A stretch of 13,061 nt of DNA from Planctomycetota bacterium. GTDB lineage: Bacteria; Planctomycetota; PUPC01. This document shows, piece by piece, positions 1-6,831 of this stretch. The stretch lies in contig PWKM01000107.1 of assembly GCA_003559755.1 (NCBI GenBank), forward strand, positions 1 through 13,061. Direction: 5' to 3'. A program made the position numbers and the translations under genes. The notes under the pieces are model-generated. The model was not told where the DNA came from. It was given only the letters and a program-made list of their open reading frames with translations, and searched no databases. Positions within the stretch are counted from its first letter, which is position 1. The number at the start of each line of letters is the position of its first letter.

Positions 1-2085
1 GACCTTTCGCACGATGAGTGCATCGGAGCCGGCCGCATTGCCGTGTGCGACTGCGTCGCCGGTGGCGGTCACCGTTGATTCGCACGCCCGGAGCACCAGT
101 TCGCCCTGGGGCAGCCCGAACGGGTTGTCCTCGTCGCGGACGACGACCGGTTCTCCATTCTCGGCGTACTCGAACGGCTCCTCCTCGCTCTTGCGGGTCC
201 GCTCGATGCCGAAGAAGTCGTCCAGGCGGCCGTTCGGCTGCAGCTTGCAGTGCTCGTCCATCACGGCGGGGAGCGTGTCGGCGATGACCACGCCGCCGGC
301 CTCTGCAAACCTTCTGATCTGCTCGCACTCTTCGTTGCTGACGGCCATCGAGTGGGGCATGAAGAACGCCTTGTATCCGTCGGCGATCAGGCCGCCTTGG
401 CCCACGGCGTCGTATGCGATGAACCGGTACTGGAGCCCGGTATCGGCGACGAGCTTGCTCACGGCGGACCGGGCGTGCCACATCATGTCCGTCTCCAGCG
501 CCTCGCAGTTGCCCGAGTTGCGGTCCACCCACGCCTCGCCCTGCGGGATGGTGCCCATGAACCAGTTTGCCCTGACGGACGCCTGGGAGTGATGGACGGC
601 GAGGTGCTCGTGGGTCGGCTCCATCGCCATGATCTGCTTGGCGATCCCGCTCTTCAGCTCCTTGATTGTCGGGGCGAGCCGTTTGGCCCGGGCCGACCAT
701 TCCCTGGTCGGCCGTTCGAGGAACCGGCCTTTGTCCTCGTCGTTATCCCAGTAAATCTGGCCGCAGTCGCCGTGGAACAGTTGGAACCACATGCGGTGGA
801 CGAGTTGCGGGTCGTCCCCGAAGAACGGTCCGAACTTGAGGCATCCGGGCTTGAACGACCGGAGCATCTCGTCGTTCTGGAAGATGTTGTACGGGATGTG
901 GAGGTCGACGGACTTCGCCAGCTTGGCGAAGTCCCAGCCGCCGTAGGCGCCCGGTCCCTGGCCGCCGGTGCTGGCGTACACGCCGGTCGGGTCGGCCTCG
1001 CGGGCGGCGTCCCGCATGTAGGCGAGCGCCCCGGTCATCACGTCGTCCATGAACTCGCGGTGGTCGGCCCAGGACGAGAAGTTGAACTCGGGGTTCTCCG
1101 CCTGGCGGCGCAGGGTGTCGTCGGTGGTCAGCGGGATGACCTCGCGCCACAGTTTGAAGTCGGTGCCCCATTCCCTGTTCAGGGCGTTGAGGGTACCGTA
1201 GCGCTGTTCGAGCCAGACTCGGAACCGGTCCATGCAGTGTTTGCAATAGCAGAAGTCGAACGGTGCGGCCTGGTCGCCGGTCCCGTGCTCATCGGCGAGG
1301 TTGTAGAACATCGGCCGGATGGGCTTGTGCTGGATGACGGTGTTCATGATCCGTTCGCGCATCTTGGCCTGGACGCCTCTGTCGGAGGGGCAGGACGCCC
1401 GCCACAGCGTCTTCTGGCCCTCGGTATCGAGCGCCACGCTGAGCGGCTTGAGCCGGTCGCGGGCTTCCTTGTAGCGGTTCCTGACCATGTCCCAATGCCG
1501 CCCGAACCAGTTGCGGTGTTTGTTCTCCTCGGTCGGTGGCTCGATGTATTGAGAGTAGGGCCGGTGATAGACCGACACCTCGTCGGGGCTGACCTGATCG
1601 ACGTAACAGACGAAGTCGTTCTCCAGCACGTTCTCGTAGGGGGTTCGCTTGTAGGCGATGGTCCCATCGACCCCCATCTTCCGCAGCTCGTCGTAGTAGC
1701 CGTATGGGTATCGTGCCCAGAGGAAGATGTGGTAGTCGTCCCACGGTTCGAGCGGCCGGGTGACGATGAATCGTTCTTTGCCCTGGGGGCATTCGCATCC
1801 GGGGACCTCGACGTGGAGGTAGTTTGCCAGGGCGACCTGGCCGTCGGAGGTGTCGAACTCGTATTCGAGATAGCCGCGTGCCGGGTTCCAGTCCCCCTCG
1901 GTTGATCGGATGCGGCGGCCGTAGCTGTCGGTCCACACGACTTTCGTGCCGGCCGGCGGCTGCTGGCTCGGCTCATCGAACTCGACCCGCCCGGTCACCG
2001 TCTCGCCGGGGTGGAAGAACTCCCGGTCCTGTTCCCAACGATAATACTTGGGCTCCTTGTCGATCACGATCTTAAGTACTTTCAT
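1..2085 (-). CDS. Beta-galactosidase-like (GH42-type) glycoside hydrolase, 3' end outside the window
   Basis: The minus-strand frame from ATG at 2085 stays open to base 1, giving 695 residues with no stop, so the C-terminus is cut by the window edge. An AAAGGAG sits at 2094-2100, 8 nt before the ATG. No signal peptide is visible. Residues 1-110 look beta-rich; about 120-500 resemble a TIM-barrel hydrolase; about 545-615 resemble the GH42 trimerisation (glutamine-amidotransferase-like) domain, with the segment FMPHSMAVSNEE followed by FAEAGGVVIAD. Two features recall GH42: ADEH (Asp265-Glu266, possible acid/base) and a Cys cluster, FCYCKHC (Cys279, Cys281, Cys284), followed by FRVWLEQRYGTL. 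The usual GH42 Asn-Glu pair is not evident and I could not place the nucleophile. The probable role is hydrolysis of beta-galactosides or related glycosides in the cytoplasm, but the substrate is unknown. Family placement is fairly safe; exact activity is not. Confidence 0.8.
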   Translation of the reverse strand, partial: MKVLKIVIDKEPKYYRWEQDREFFHPGETVTGRVEFDEPSQQPPAGTKVVWTDSYGRRIRSTEGDWNPARGYLEYEFDTSDGQVALANYLHVEVPGCECPQGKERFIVTRPLEPWDDYHIFLWARYPYGYYDELRKMGVDGTIAYKRTPYENVLENDFVCYVDQVSPDEVSVYHRPYSQYIEPPTEENKHRNWFGRHWDMVRNRYKEARDRLKPLSVALDTEGQKTLWRASCPSDRGVQAKMRERIMNTVIQHKPIRPMFYNLADEHGTGDQAAPFDFCYCKHCMDRFRVWLEQRYGTLNALNREWGTDFKLWREVIPLTTDDTLRRQAENPEFNFSSWADHREFMDDVMTGALAYMRDAAREADPTGVYASTGGQGPGAYGGWDFAKLAKSVDLHIPYNIFQNDEMLRSFKPGCLKFGPFFGDDPQLVHRMWFQLFHGDCGQIYWDNDEDKGRFLERPTREWSARAKRLAPTIKELKSGIAKQIMAMEPTHEHLAVHHSQASVRANWFMGTIPQGEAWVDRNSGNCEALETDMMWHARSAVSKLVADTGLQYRFIAYDAVGQGGLIADGYKAFFMPHSMAVSNEECEQIRRFAEAGGVVIADTLPAVMDEHCKLQPNGRLDDFFGIERTRKSEEEPFEYAENGEPVVVRDEDNPFGLPQGELVLRACESTVTATGDAVAHGNAAGSDALIVRKV

Positions 2086-2137
2086 CGACGACACTCCTTT
2101 GTGTTGGTGGGGCTGATGCCCTGATCTGGGGCGTTGT

Positions 2138-2392
2138 TCATTCCGCCCCGACGTTCTCCCAGTAGTCGCGGCCACGATACAGCCATAGCTGCAGCCGGTG
2201 GAGGTCTGCCTCACCCCGCTTGATGCGGGCGAGGCAGTCCGCGCATAATACGGCGACCTGGCCCGGATCACGAACCGGTTCGGCCAGGGGCAGGAACTCG
2301 ATGCCGTCCCGCCGCCGACAGTTGGGGCGGGCGCACCGCCTGAGCATGCGGCCCAGCGCTTCTCGATTCATCTGGTCTGATATTTCAACCAC
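2138..2392 (-). CDS. Small zinc-ribbon-like protein (84 aa), function unknown
   Basis: This is a hypothetical protein with two cysteine pairs, Cys20-x4-Cys25 (RCARPNC) and Cys50-x2-Cys53 (LCADC), spaced as in a small treble-clef or zinc-ribbon fold, so zinc binding is likely. The N-terminal part is basic (LRRCARPNCRRR) and the C-terminus is aromatic and acidic (YRGRDYWENVGAE). I chose the GTG at 2392 because GGAGGAGGG lies 8 nt upstream (2401-2409); the internal ATG at codon 8 has no such site. It lies 52 nt upstream of the glycoside-hydrolase-like gene and probably shares its transcript from the promoter at 2515-2543. A regulatory or nucleic-acid-binding role is possible but cannot be shown. 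No helix-turn-helix or enzyme motif is visible. Confidence 0.72.
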   Translation of the reverse strand: MVEISDQMNREALGRMLRRCARPNCRRRDGIEFLPLAEPVRDPGQVAVLCADCLARIKRGEADLHRLQLWLYRGRDYWENVGAE

Positions 2393-2514
2393 CCCGATAT
2401 CCCTCCTCCGGTGCGAAGGCCCAGTATGAAAGCCAAGGACAATACACAGCTCGGCCGGCCTGAATCGGACGCCCGAACGCCGGCTCCTGCGTGGACGGCT
2501 CGTCCAGGTTCGGG

Positions 2515-2543
2515 AGTATAAGGCGGGGCCCGGAGCACGTCAA
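2515..2543 (-). promoter_or_regulatory. Sigma70-type promoter for the zinc-ribbon/glycoside hydrolase operon
   Basis: Read on the minus strand, TTGACG (2538-2543) and TATACT (2515-2520) are separated by exactly 17 nt. Each box is one base from consensus. The predicted start near 2508 leaves a leader of about 115 nt before the GTG at 2392. No competing gene covers this stretch. Confidence 0.65.
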
Positions 2544-2582
2544 CCGCTTCGGGGATCATTTCCGAAATATCGGGCGAAAAGG

Positions 2583-2612
2583 TTGTGGGGCGGACCGGAA
2601 ATCTACTATAAT
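2583..2612 (+). promoter_or_regulatory. Sigma70-type promoter for the redoxin gene
   Basis: A perfect TATAAT lies at 2607-2612, with a weak TTGTGG at 2583-2588 and an 18-nt spacer. Transcription would start near 2619, giving a leader of about 30 nt that contains the strong ribosome-binding site at 2637-2644. Its -35 box is 39 nt from that of the divergent minus-strand promoter. Confidence 0.6.
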
Positions 2613-2649
2613 GATAGAAATTGGAACCCGGGGAGGAAGGAGGTGCCTT

Positions 2650-3270
2650 ATGCGGTTGCGTTATTGGGCGGTCTCGTTTGTGGTATTGCTTCTCGTTGGA
2701 TATGCCTGCCCGGCATTGGGCGCAGAACGGGTCCAGGAGTTGGAGCTCGGGGCCGAGGCCCCGAATTTCTCGCTTCCGGGCGTCGACGATGAGACGCATT
2801 CGCTGGCTGACTACGCGGAGAAAAAGGTCCTGGTGGTGATCTTCCACTGCAACCACTGCCCGGCGGCCATCGCCTGGCAGGGGCGGATGGTCCAGATTCA
2901 GGCGGACTACGCCGAGAAGGGCGTCCAACTCGTCGCCATCAACCCCAACTGCTCCGAGCAGTATCCCGCCGACAGCTTCGAGAACATGAAAAAGCGTGCC
3001 GAGGAGGAGAACTACAACTTCCCCTACCTGCGGGACAAGTCGCAGGAAGTCGCCCGAGCTTACGGCGCCCGGGTCACCCCGCACGTGTTCCTGTTCGACG
3101 GCGAGCGGAAGCTGCGATTCCGGGGGGCGATCGACGACAATATGCGGAACCCGGACGCGGTGGAAACACATCATCTGCGTGACGCCATCGACGCCGTGCT
3201 CGCCGGTGAAGAGGTCGAGAACCCGTCGGTCCGAGCGGTCGGCTGCACCGTCAAGTGGAAAAGGAACTGA
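2650..3270 (+). CDS. Exported thioredoxin-fold redoxin (PRX_like1-type peroxiredoxin)
   Basis: This 206-residue protein begins with a signal peptide: basic MRLR, a hydrophobic core at about residues 6-19, and an Ala-Leu-Gly-Ala site near residue 25. The thioredoxin fold follows. LGAEAPNFSLPGVDD is the usual AhpC/TSA-type entry strand. The redox motif CNHC (Cys67-Cys70) is followed by PAA. A cis-proline region VTPHVFLFD comes later, and the C-terminal GCTVKWK (Cys199) is typical of the PRX_like1 redoxins. It probably acts outside the cytoplasmic membrane as a thiol-disulfide reductase or peroxidase; the partner is unknown. I chose ATG 2650 because AAGGAGGT lies at 2637-2644, 5 nt upstream; an earlier in-frame start at 2491 would place the signal peptide internally and precedes the promoter. 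The gene stands alone, between its promoter and a strong terminator. Confidence 0.9.
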   Translation: MRLRYWAVSFVVLLLVGYACPALGAERVQELELGAEAPNFSLPGVDDETHSLADYAEKKVLVVIFHCNHCPAAIAWQGRMVQIQADYAEKGVQLVAINPNCSEQYPADSFENMKKRAEEENYNFPYLRDKSQEVARAYGARVTPHVFLFDGERKLRFRGAIDDNMRNPDAVETHHLRDAIDAVLAGEEVENPSVRAVGCTVKWKRN

Positions 3271-3333
3271 GCCGGTCGAACTCGGACCTGTGACCGTTCG
3301 GCAGGCCGCCGTTCGGTTCTGAGAAAGTGCATC

Positions 3334-3364
3334 GAAAACGGGGAACGACGAGTTCCCCGTTTTC
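3334..3364. terminator. Bidirectional rho-independent terminator
   Basis: A perfect 13-bp inverted repeat (arms 3334-3346 and 3352-3364) has a 5-nt loop. The arms start with GAAAACGGGG and end with CCCCGTTTTC, so each strand reads a GC stem followed by a short U run. It lies between the convergent redoxin and lipoprotein genes and can end both transcripts. Confidence 0.88.
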
Positions 3365-3402
3365 ATGCCTGCTCCCGGTTCCGCCGGTTGCGGCGCCCCG
3401 GG

Positions 3403-3843
3403 CTACTCCACCGGCTCCAGTTGCATCAGGTCGAGTACGGGGAAGTACCGCTCCGGTGTCTCCACACCGCCGGCCCGGACGACGTCCAGCCGGCCGGTGA
3501 TCGCGATCCGCTTGTCGACGAACATCCGCAGGGTTCGGTGATCGAGTTCGCCGGCCCGGCGCAGGTAGATGCGTTCTTGCACGCCCGGCTCGGGCATCGT
3601 CCCGGTGGCGTTGAGCGCCGCCTCGACCGCCGAGGCGTGGTCCCCGGTCAGGATATAGCCGGTCGGATCGCTCTCGCCGCCGATGGCCGGGCTCGCCCGG
3701 TGGAACTGGACGACACCGACCAGGGTGACGACGTCCGGGTCACGGACCTCTTCCTCGGGTTCGACCTCGTCGTTGACATCTCGACGCCCGCACCCGAACG
3801 CGGCGACGGCGAGCACGAGCAGTACCGGCACTTCAATGCGCAT
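3403..3843 (-). CDS. Small lipoprotein, function unknown (146 aa)
   Basis: The N-terminus MRIEVPVLLVLAVAAFGC is a lipoprotein signal peptide with lipobox Ala-Phe-Gly-Cys and lipidated Cys18. Gly at +2 argues against retention in the inner membrane. A short acidic linker follows (EVEPEEE). The remaining 110 or so residues are probably beta-rich, with the segments TLVGVVQFHR, GYILTG and RIAITGRLDV. The pattern loosely recalls an OB-fold, but I do not recognise a family. ATG 3843 is preferred over an upstream ATG at 3873 because AAAGGAG lies at 3851-3857, 7 nt away, and the signal peptide starts right there. It is 101 nt downstream of the PfkB gene, possibly with its own promoter, and ends at the bidirectional terminator. 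Confidence 0.82.
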   Translation of the reverse strand: MRIEVPVLLVLAVAAFGCGRRDVNDEVEPEEEVRDPDVVTLVGVVQFHRASPAIGGESDPTGYILTGDHASAVEAALNATGTMPEPGVQERIYLRRAGELDHRTLRMFVDKRIAITGRLDVVRAGGVETPERYFPVLDLMQLEPVE

Positions 3844-3903
3844 GTCGTCCCTCCTTTCGCAATGGTTCCCCAACGAAAGAACAGCCCAACGTCACGCCAC
3901 ATC

Positions 3904-3932
3904 AGGATACCACACCGGGCCGTTCCTGAGAA
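3904..3932 (-). promoter_or_regulatory. Possible promoter for the small lipoprotein gene
   Basis: On the minus strand TTCTCA (3927-3932) and TATCCT (3904-3909) are separated by 17 nt; each matches four of six consensus bases. It lies just after the PfkB stop codon, about 60 nt upstream of the lipoprotein ATG. The boxes are weak, so read-through from the kinase gene is an alternative. Confidence 0.35.
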
Positions 3933-3944
3933 CACTTTTCCCGA

Positions 3945-4904
3945 TCATTCAGGCAGCCGGGCCCTGTCTATGGGCGGGGTGGCGCCGGGCTGCGAGGCGA
4001 CGTATGCTCCGACCCGGTTGGCGAACCGGGCGACTTCCGCCAGGGGACGTTGGCGCAGCAGTTGATGCACCAGGGCTGCGGTGAACGCATCTCCGGCCCC
4101 CACGGGGTCGGCGACCTCGACCTCGATCCCGGGACACTCCGCCCTGCCGCCCGGCCCGTGGAGCACACAACCGCGCGGGCCGCGCGTCACACACACCAGC
4201 CGGAGGCGGAACTCGCTCAGCAGTCGTTCGGCGAACCTGTCGTCGGCCTGCGTTGTGCGCAATGCCCGGGCCAGGGTAGCGAACTCGCCCTCGTTGAGTT
4301 TCAGGATGTCGGCCGCTTCCATCGAGTGTCGCACGATGTCCAGGGCTTCCTCATCCTCCGATCCGAGGTCGATCAGCGGGCCGCGCAGGTTGAGGTCGCA
4401 CACCACGAGAGCCCGGCGAGCCGCCGCCACGAATCGCCCGATCGTCCGGCGGGATGTCGGGTCCCGCTGGGCGAGCGTCCCGAAACATACCGCGTCGGCA
4501 TCGGCGGCGAGTTGTTCGAGCGGGTCGGTCATCTCGATGAAATCCCAGGCGGCGTTCCCGGCGATGTTGAACTCCGGCTCGCCGCTCGGGTCGAACTCGA
4601 TTACCACTTGCCCGGTCGGGTGTACGGCGTCTCGCTGAAGATAGTCGGTCGGTATGCCGAGTCGGGCGACGGCGGCGATCAGCTCCCGGCCCGATTCGTC
4701 GTCGCCGACCCGGCTGACCGGGACGCCCCGATCTCCCAACGCATGCACGTGGTAGGCGAAATTGGCGGGTGCGCCGCCGAGATGGCGCTCCGTTCCGAAG
4801 CAGTCCCACAGGATTTCGCCGATGCCGACGACCAGCCGGTGCGTTTCGAGCTCCGTTGGTGTCGGCCCGGTTTTCACCTCGCTCGCCGGTTTTCGTGGCG
4901 CCAT
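3945..4904 (-). CDS. PfkB-family sugar kinase, fructokinase-like
   Basis: This is a full-length ribokinase/PfkB protein (319 aa; the family is usually 290-330). It transfers phosphate from ATP to a sugar hydroxyl in the cytoplasm. Visible motifs are VVGIGEILWD at 25-34 (first strand), GGAPANFA at 43-50 (PfkB signature 1, sugar site), DLNLR at 170-174, and DPVGAGDAF at 266-274 (signature 2). Asp272 is the catalytic base and the Gly-Ala-Gly forms the anion hole. The GEILWD...GGAPANFAYH layout is typical of fructokinase-like members, but the substrate is not proven. The first about 22 residues look non-conserved. Its ATG lies 4 nt after the stop of the oxidoreductase gene and has only a weak ribosome site, so translational coupling is likely. 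The pair suggests successive steps in using a sugar or polyol. Confidence 0.92.
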   Translation of the reverse strand: MAPRKPASEVKTGPTPTELETHRLVVGIGEILWDCFGTERHLGGAPANFAYHVHALGDRGVPVSRVGDDESGRELIAAVARLGIPTDYLQRDAVHPTGQVVIEFDPSGEPEFNIAGNAAWDFIEMTDPLEQLAADADAVCFGTLAQRDPTSRRTIGRFVAAARRALVVCDLNLRGPLIDLGSEDEEALDIVRHSMEAADILKLNEGEFATLARALRTTQADDRFAERLLSEFRLRLVCVTRGPRGCVLHGPGGRAECPGIEVEVADPVGAGDAFTAALVHQLLRQRPLAEVARFANRVGAYVASQPGATPPIDRARLPE

Positions 4905-4908
4905 TCTG

Positions 4909-5916
4909 TCAGCCGCCGGGAATCTCGATCGCCTGTCCGGATTCTGCGGACTGCATCTGTGCCTCGATGACGGCGATGGCCCGGGCCGCCGATTCGGGCG
5001 GGACCGGCGGCTCGCCGCCGTCGAACACGCAGGAGAGGATGCCCTTGTAGAACGGGCTGTAGTCGGTCGATTCGGTCGGCACGTATTCGGTGGTCAGCCG
5101 GTTCTCGTGGTGGGTGGTAACCTCGATGTGCCGGTCCGGCCAGTCGTGGGTGATGTTCCCTTCGGTGCCCATGATCTCCCATTTGCGCCGCTGGCGCAGG
5201 TTCCTGATGTGCGACAGGAGCACCTCGCCGACGGCCCCGTTGTCGAACCGGATGATGGCCCAGACCTCGTCCTCGACGTCGGCATCGTGCCACACTCTCT
5301 TTTGCGAGAACCCGGTCACGTTCACGATTTTCGAGGGGACCAGCCCGAGCACCCAGTCGGTGATGTGGACGCCCCAGTCATACATCGTCCCGCCGGTGAT
5401 GGCCTTGGTGGCACGCCACCAGTCGGTCTGCATCCCGAACTTCGCCTGCTGGCCGCGCACGCTGAACACCTCGCCGATCTGTCCGCTGTCTATGACCTTC
5501 TTGATGGTCAGATAGTCGCCGTCCCATCGGCGGTTATGGAAGACGGTCACCATCAGGCCTTTCTGGTCGGCCAGGGCCATCATGTCGTCCGCCTCTTTCG
5601 TCGTAAGGCACATCGGCTTTTCCAGCACGACGTGCCGGCCCGCCTCGAGGCAGGCCATCGCCTGGGGAGCGTGCAGGTTGTGGGGGGTGACGATGAAAAC
5701 GAGCTCCGCGTCCGACCGGTCAAGAAGCGTTTCCAGGTCGTCGTAGGTCTCGATGCCCGGGAAATCCTCTTTCGCCGCCTCCTGCCGCTCGGCGTCGGGA
5801 TCGCACACCGCGACCAGCTCGGACCGCCCCGCCTCCATCAGCCAGGTGGCGTGACGCCGCCCCATATGGAAAGAACCGCCGTACCCGCACACACCGAACT
5901 TCAGCTTTTCTGCCAC
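4909..5916 (-). CDS. Gfo/Idh/MocA-family NAD(P)-dependent oxidoreductase (copy A)
   Basis: A 335-residue cytoplasmic sugar/polyol dehydrogenase-type protein of normal family length. The N-terminal Rossmann fold carries GYGGSFHMG at 11-19 (dinucleotide binding) and VAVCDPD at about 36-42, whose acidic end favours NAD. EKPM at 99-102 supplies the conserved catalytic-site lysine. The C-terminal alpha/beta domain has GGTMYDWGVHITD, with the D-x-G-x-H motif at Asp180 and His184. The substrate is unknown; inositol, hexoses, glucosides and their keto forms are all possible. I prefer GTG 5916 because AAGGAGGT (5921-5928) is 4 nt away; the GTG at 5922 would abut or overlap it. It is the first gene after the promoter at 5955-5983 and is followed directly by the PfkB kinase. 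Confidence 0.92.
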   Translation of the reverse strand: MAEKLKFGVCGYGGSFHMGRRHATWLMEAGRSELVAVCDPDAERQEAAKEDFPGIETYDDLETLLDRSDAELVFIVTPHNLHAPQAMACLEAGRHVVLEKPMCLTTKEADDMMALADQKGLMVTVFHNRRWDGDYLTIKKVIDSGQIGEVFSVRGQQAKFGMQTDWWRATKAITGGTMYDWGVHITDWVLGLVPSKIVNVTGFSQKRVWHDADVEDEVWAIIRFDNGAVGEVLLSHIRNLRQRRKWEIMGTEGNITHDWPDRHIEVTTHHENRLTTEYVPTESTDYSPFYKGILSCVFDGGEPPVPPESAARAIAVIEAQMQSAESGQAIEIPGG

Positions 5917-5954
5917 TGCCACCTCCTTGAAAAAAATGAACTCGAACGGGGGTA

Positions 5955-5983
5955 TATGTACCGGGCCGGGCCGGCGTTGTCAA
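5955..5983 (-). promoter_or_regulatory. Promoter for the oxidoreductase/PfkB pair
   Basis: A perfect TTGACA (5978-5983 on the minus strand) overlaps the rsmI stop codon. It is followed after 17 nt by TACATA (5955-5960), a weaker -10. Transcription would start near 5948, about 32 nt before the GTG at 5916. This makes the sugar gene pair separately expressible from rsmI. Confidence 0.55.
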
Positions 5984-6717
5984 GGAACCCCCGGATCATC
6001 CCGGCAGAACTTCGGATTGCTGCCGGCGATGACAACGGTCACCTCGCCCTTGACCTTCCGGCCCTCGAACTCGGCGGCCAGGTCGGACAGATAGCCCCGA
6101 TGCACCCGCTCGAACTTCTTGGTGAGCTCGATGCATACGGCGGCGAGCCGGTCGCCCAGCACGTCGTGGGCGGCGGCCAGCAGTTTGCCCAGCCGGTAGG
6201 GCGACTCGAAGAAGACCAGCGTGTGTGCCCGGTCGGCCTCCTCCTCGAGGAACCGCCGCCGGCGGCCGGATTTCCGGGGGGCGAACCCCTTGAATATGTA
6301 GCCGGCGGTGGACAGGCCGGAGGCGAGCAGGGCCGCCTCGACGGCGCCCGCCCCGGGCAGGACCGCCACGTCGATCCCCCGGTCACGGGCGGCCGAGATG
6401 ATGCGGTACCCCGGGTCGCTGATCCCGGGGTAGCCGGCGTTGGTACAGATCGCCACGCTCCGGTTCCGGTCCAGCAGAGCCAGAATGCCATCCACCGCCT
6501 GCGCCTCGTTGTGCTCGTGGCAGGGGAAGATGGTGCCGGGCGGAGATATCCCGTAGTGGTCGAGCAAGCGCCGCGTCCTCCGCGTATCCTCGCAGGCGAG
6601 CGCGTCAACCTCCGCCAGGACCCGGACCGCCCGGTGGGTCATGTCCTCCAGATTGCCGATCGGGGTGGCCACGACGTAGAGCGTTCCGGTGCCCGTGTTT
6701 TCTGGCATGTCGTCCAT
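5980..6717 (-). CDS. rsmI: 16S rRNA (cytidine-1402-2'-O)-methyltransferase RsmI
   Basis: This tetrapyrrole-methylase-fold enzyme uses SAM to methylate the 2'-OH of C1402 in the decoding centre of 16S rRNA. Family motifs appear in order: TLYVVATPIGNLED at 12-25, CEDTRRTRRLL at 42-52, ISDPG at 99-103, PGAGAVEAALLASGL at 121-135, FKGFAPRKSGRR at 142-153, FFESPYRL at 169-176, ELTKKFERVHRG at 197-208 and GEVTVVIAG at 224-232. At 245 residues it is shorter than the E. coli enzyme (about 286) at the C-terminus. Unusually, the loop usually read as DAGTP is NAGYP here (Asn93, Tyr96). I chose ATG 6717; ATG 6708 is equally possible, and both leave only a few residues before the first strand. An upstream ATG at 6813 would add an unlikely basic extension. 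It lies 114 nt downstream of the M50 gene. Confidence 0.92.
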   Translation of the reverse strand: MDDMPENTGTGTLYVVATPIGNLEDMTHRAVRVLAEVDALACEDTRRTRRLLDHYGISPPGTIFPCHEHNEAQAVDGILALLDRNRSVAICTNAGYPGISDPGYRIISAARDRGIDVAVLPGAGAVEAALLASGLSTAGYIFKGFAPRKSGRRRRFLEEEADRAHTLVFFESPYRLGKLLAAAHDVLGDRLAAVCIELTKKFERVHRGYLSDLAAEFEGRKVKGEVTVVIAGSNPKFCRDDPGVP

Positions 6718-6726
6718 CGGCGACCC

Positions 6727-6755
6727 ATCATACACAGTCCGGCCGCTCGTTGCCA
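6727..6755 (-). promoter_or_regulatory. Possible promoter for rsmI
   Basis: On the minus strand TGGCAA (6750-6755) and TATGAT (6727-6732) are 17 nt apart. The -10 matches five of six bases, the -35 only three. The predicted start, near 6720, falls within a few bases of the rsmI ATG, implying a leaderless or near-leaderless message. This is suggestive only. Confidence 0.3.
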
Positions 6756-6760
6756 GCGGA

Positions 6761-6780
6761 GCCGTCCGGCGGGGGACGGC
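6761..6780. terminator. GC-rich hairpin between the M50 gene and rsmI
   Basis: GCCGTCC (6761-6767) and GGACGGC (6774-6780) form a perfect 7-bp stem with a 6-nt loop, inside the 114-nt gap after the M50 stop codon. There is no U run, so it may be an attenuating or processing hairpin rather than a true terminator. I see nothing else in this gap apart from the weak rsmI promoter. Confidence 0.35.
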
Positions 6781-6831
6781 GGTCCGGTTGATCGGGGGCG
6801 GACGCGAGGGCACCGTGGCGGGGGGAGCGGG

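Noticed and set aside
250..1905. 551-codon open frame on the plus strand
   Set aside because: It lies in register opposite the glycoside-hydrolase-like gene. Its product has no recognisable motif and is full of Val, Gly and Leu repeats typical of a GC-rich antisense shadow, and the minus-strand product shows clear family features.
2449..2483. Nested inverted repeats (GCCGGC and TCGG/CCGA arms) in the leader of the zinc-ribbon gene
   Set aside because: Short arms with unequal gaps are expected by chance in DNA this GC-rich, and no riboswitch pattern is recognisable.
2368..3366. 332-codon open frame on the minus strand
   Set aside because: It is antisense to the redoxin gene, runs through the bidirectional terminator and both promoters, and overlaps the real zinc-ribbon gene start. 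No motif is seen.
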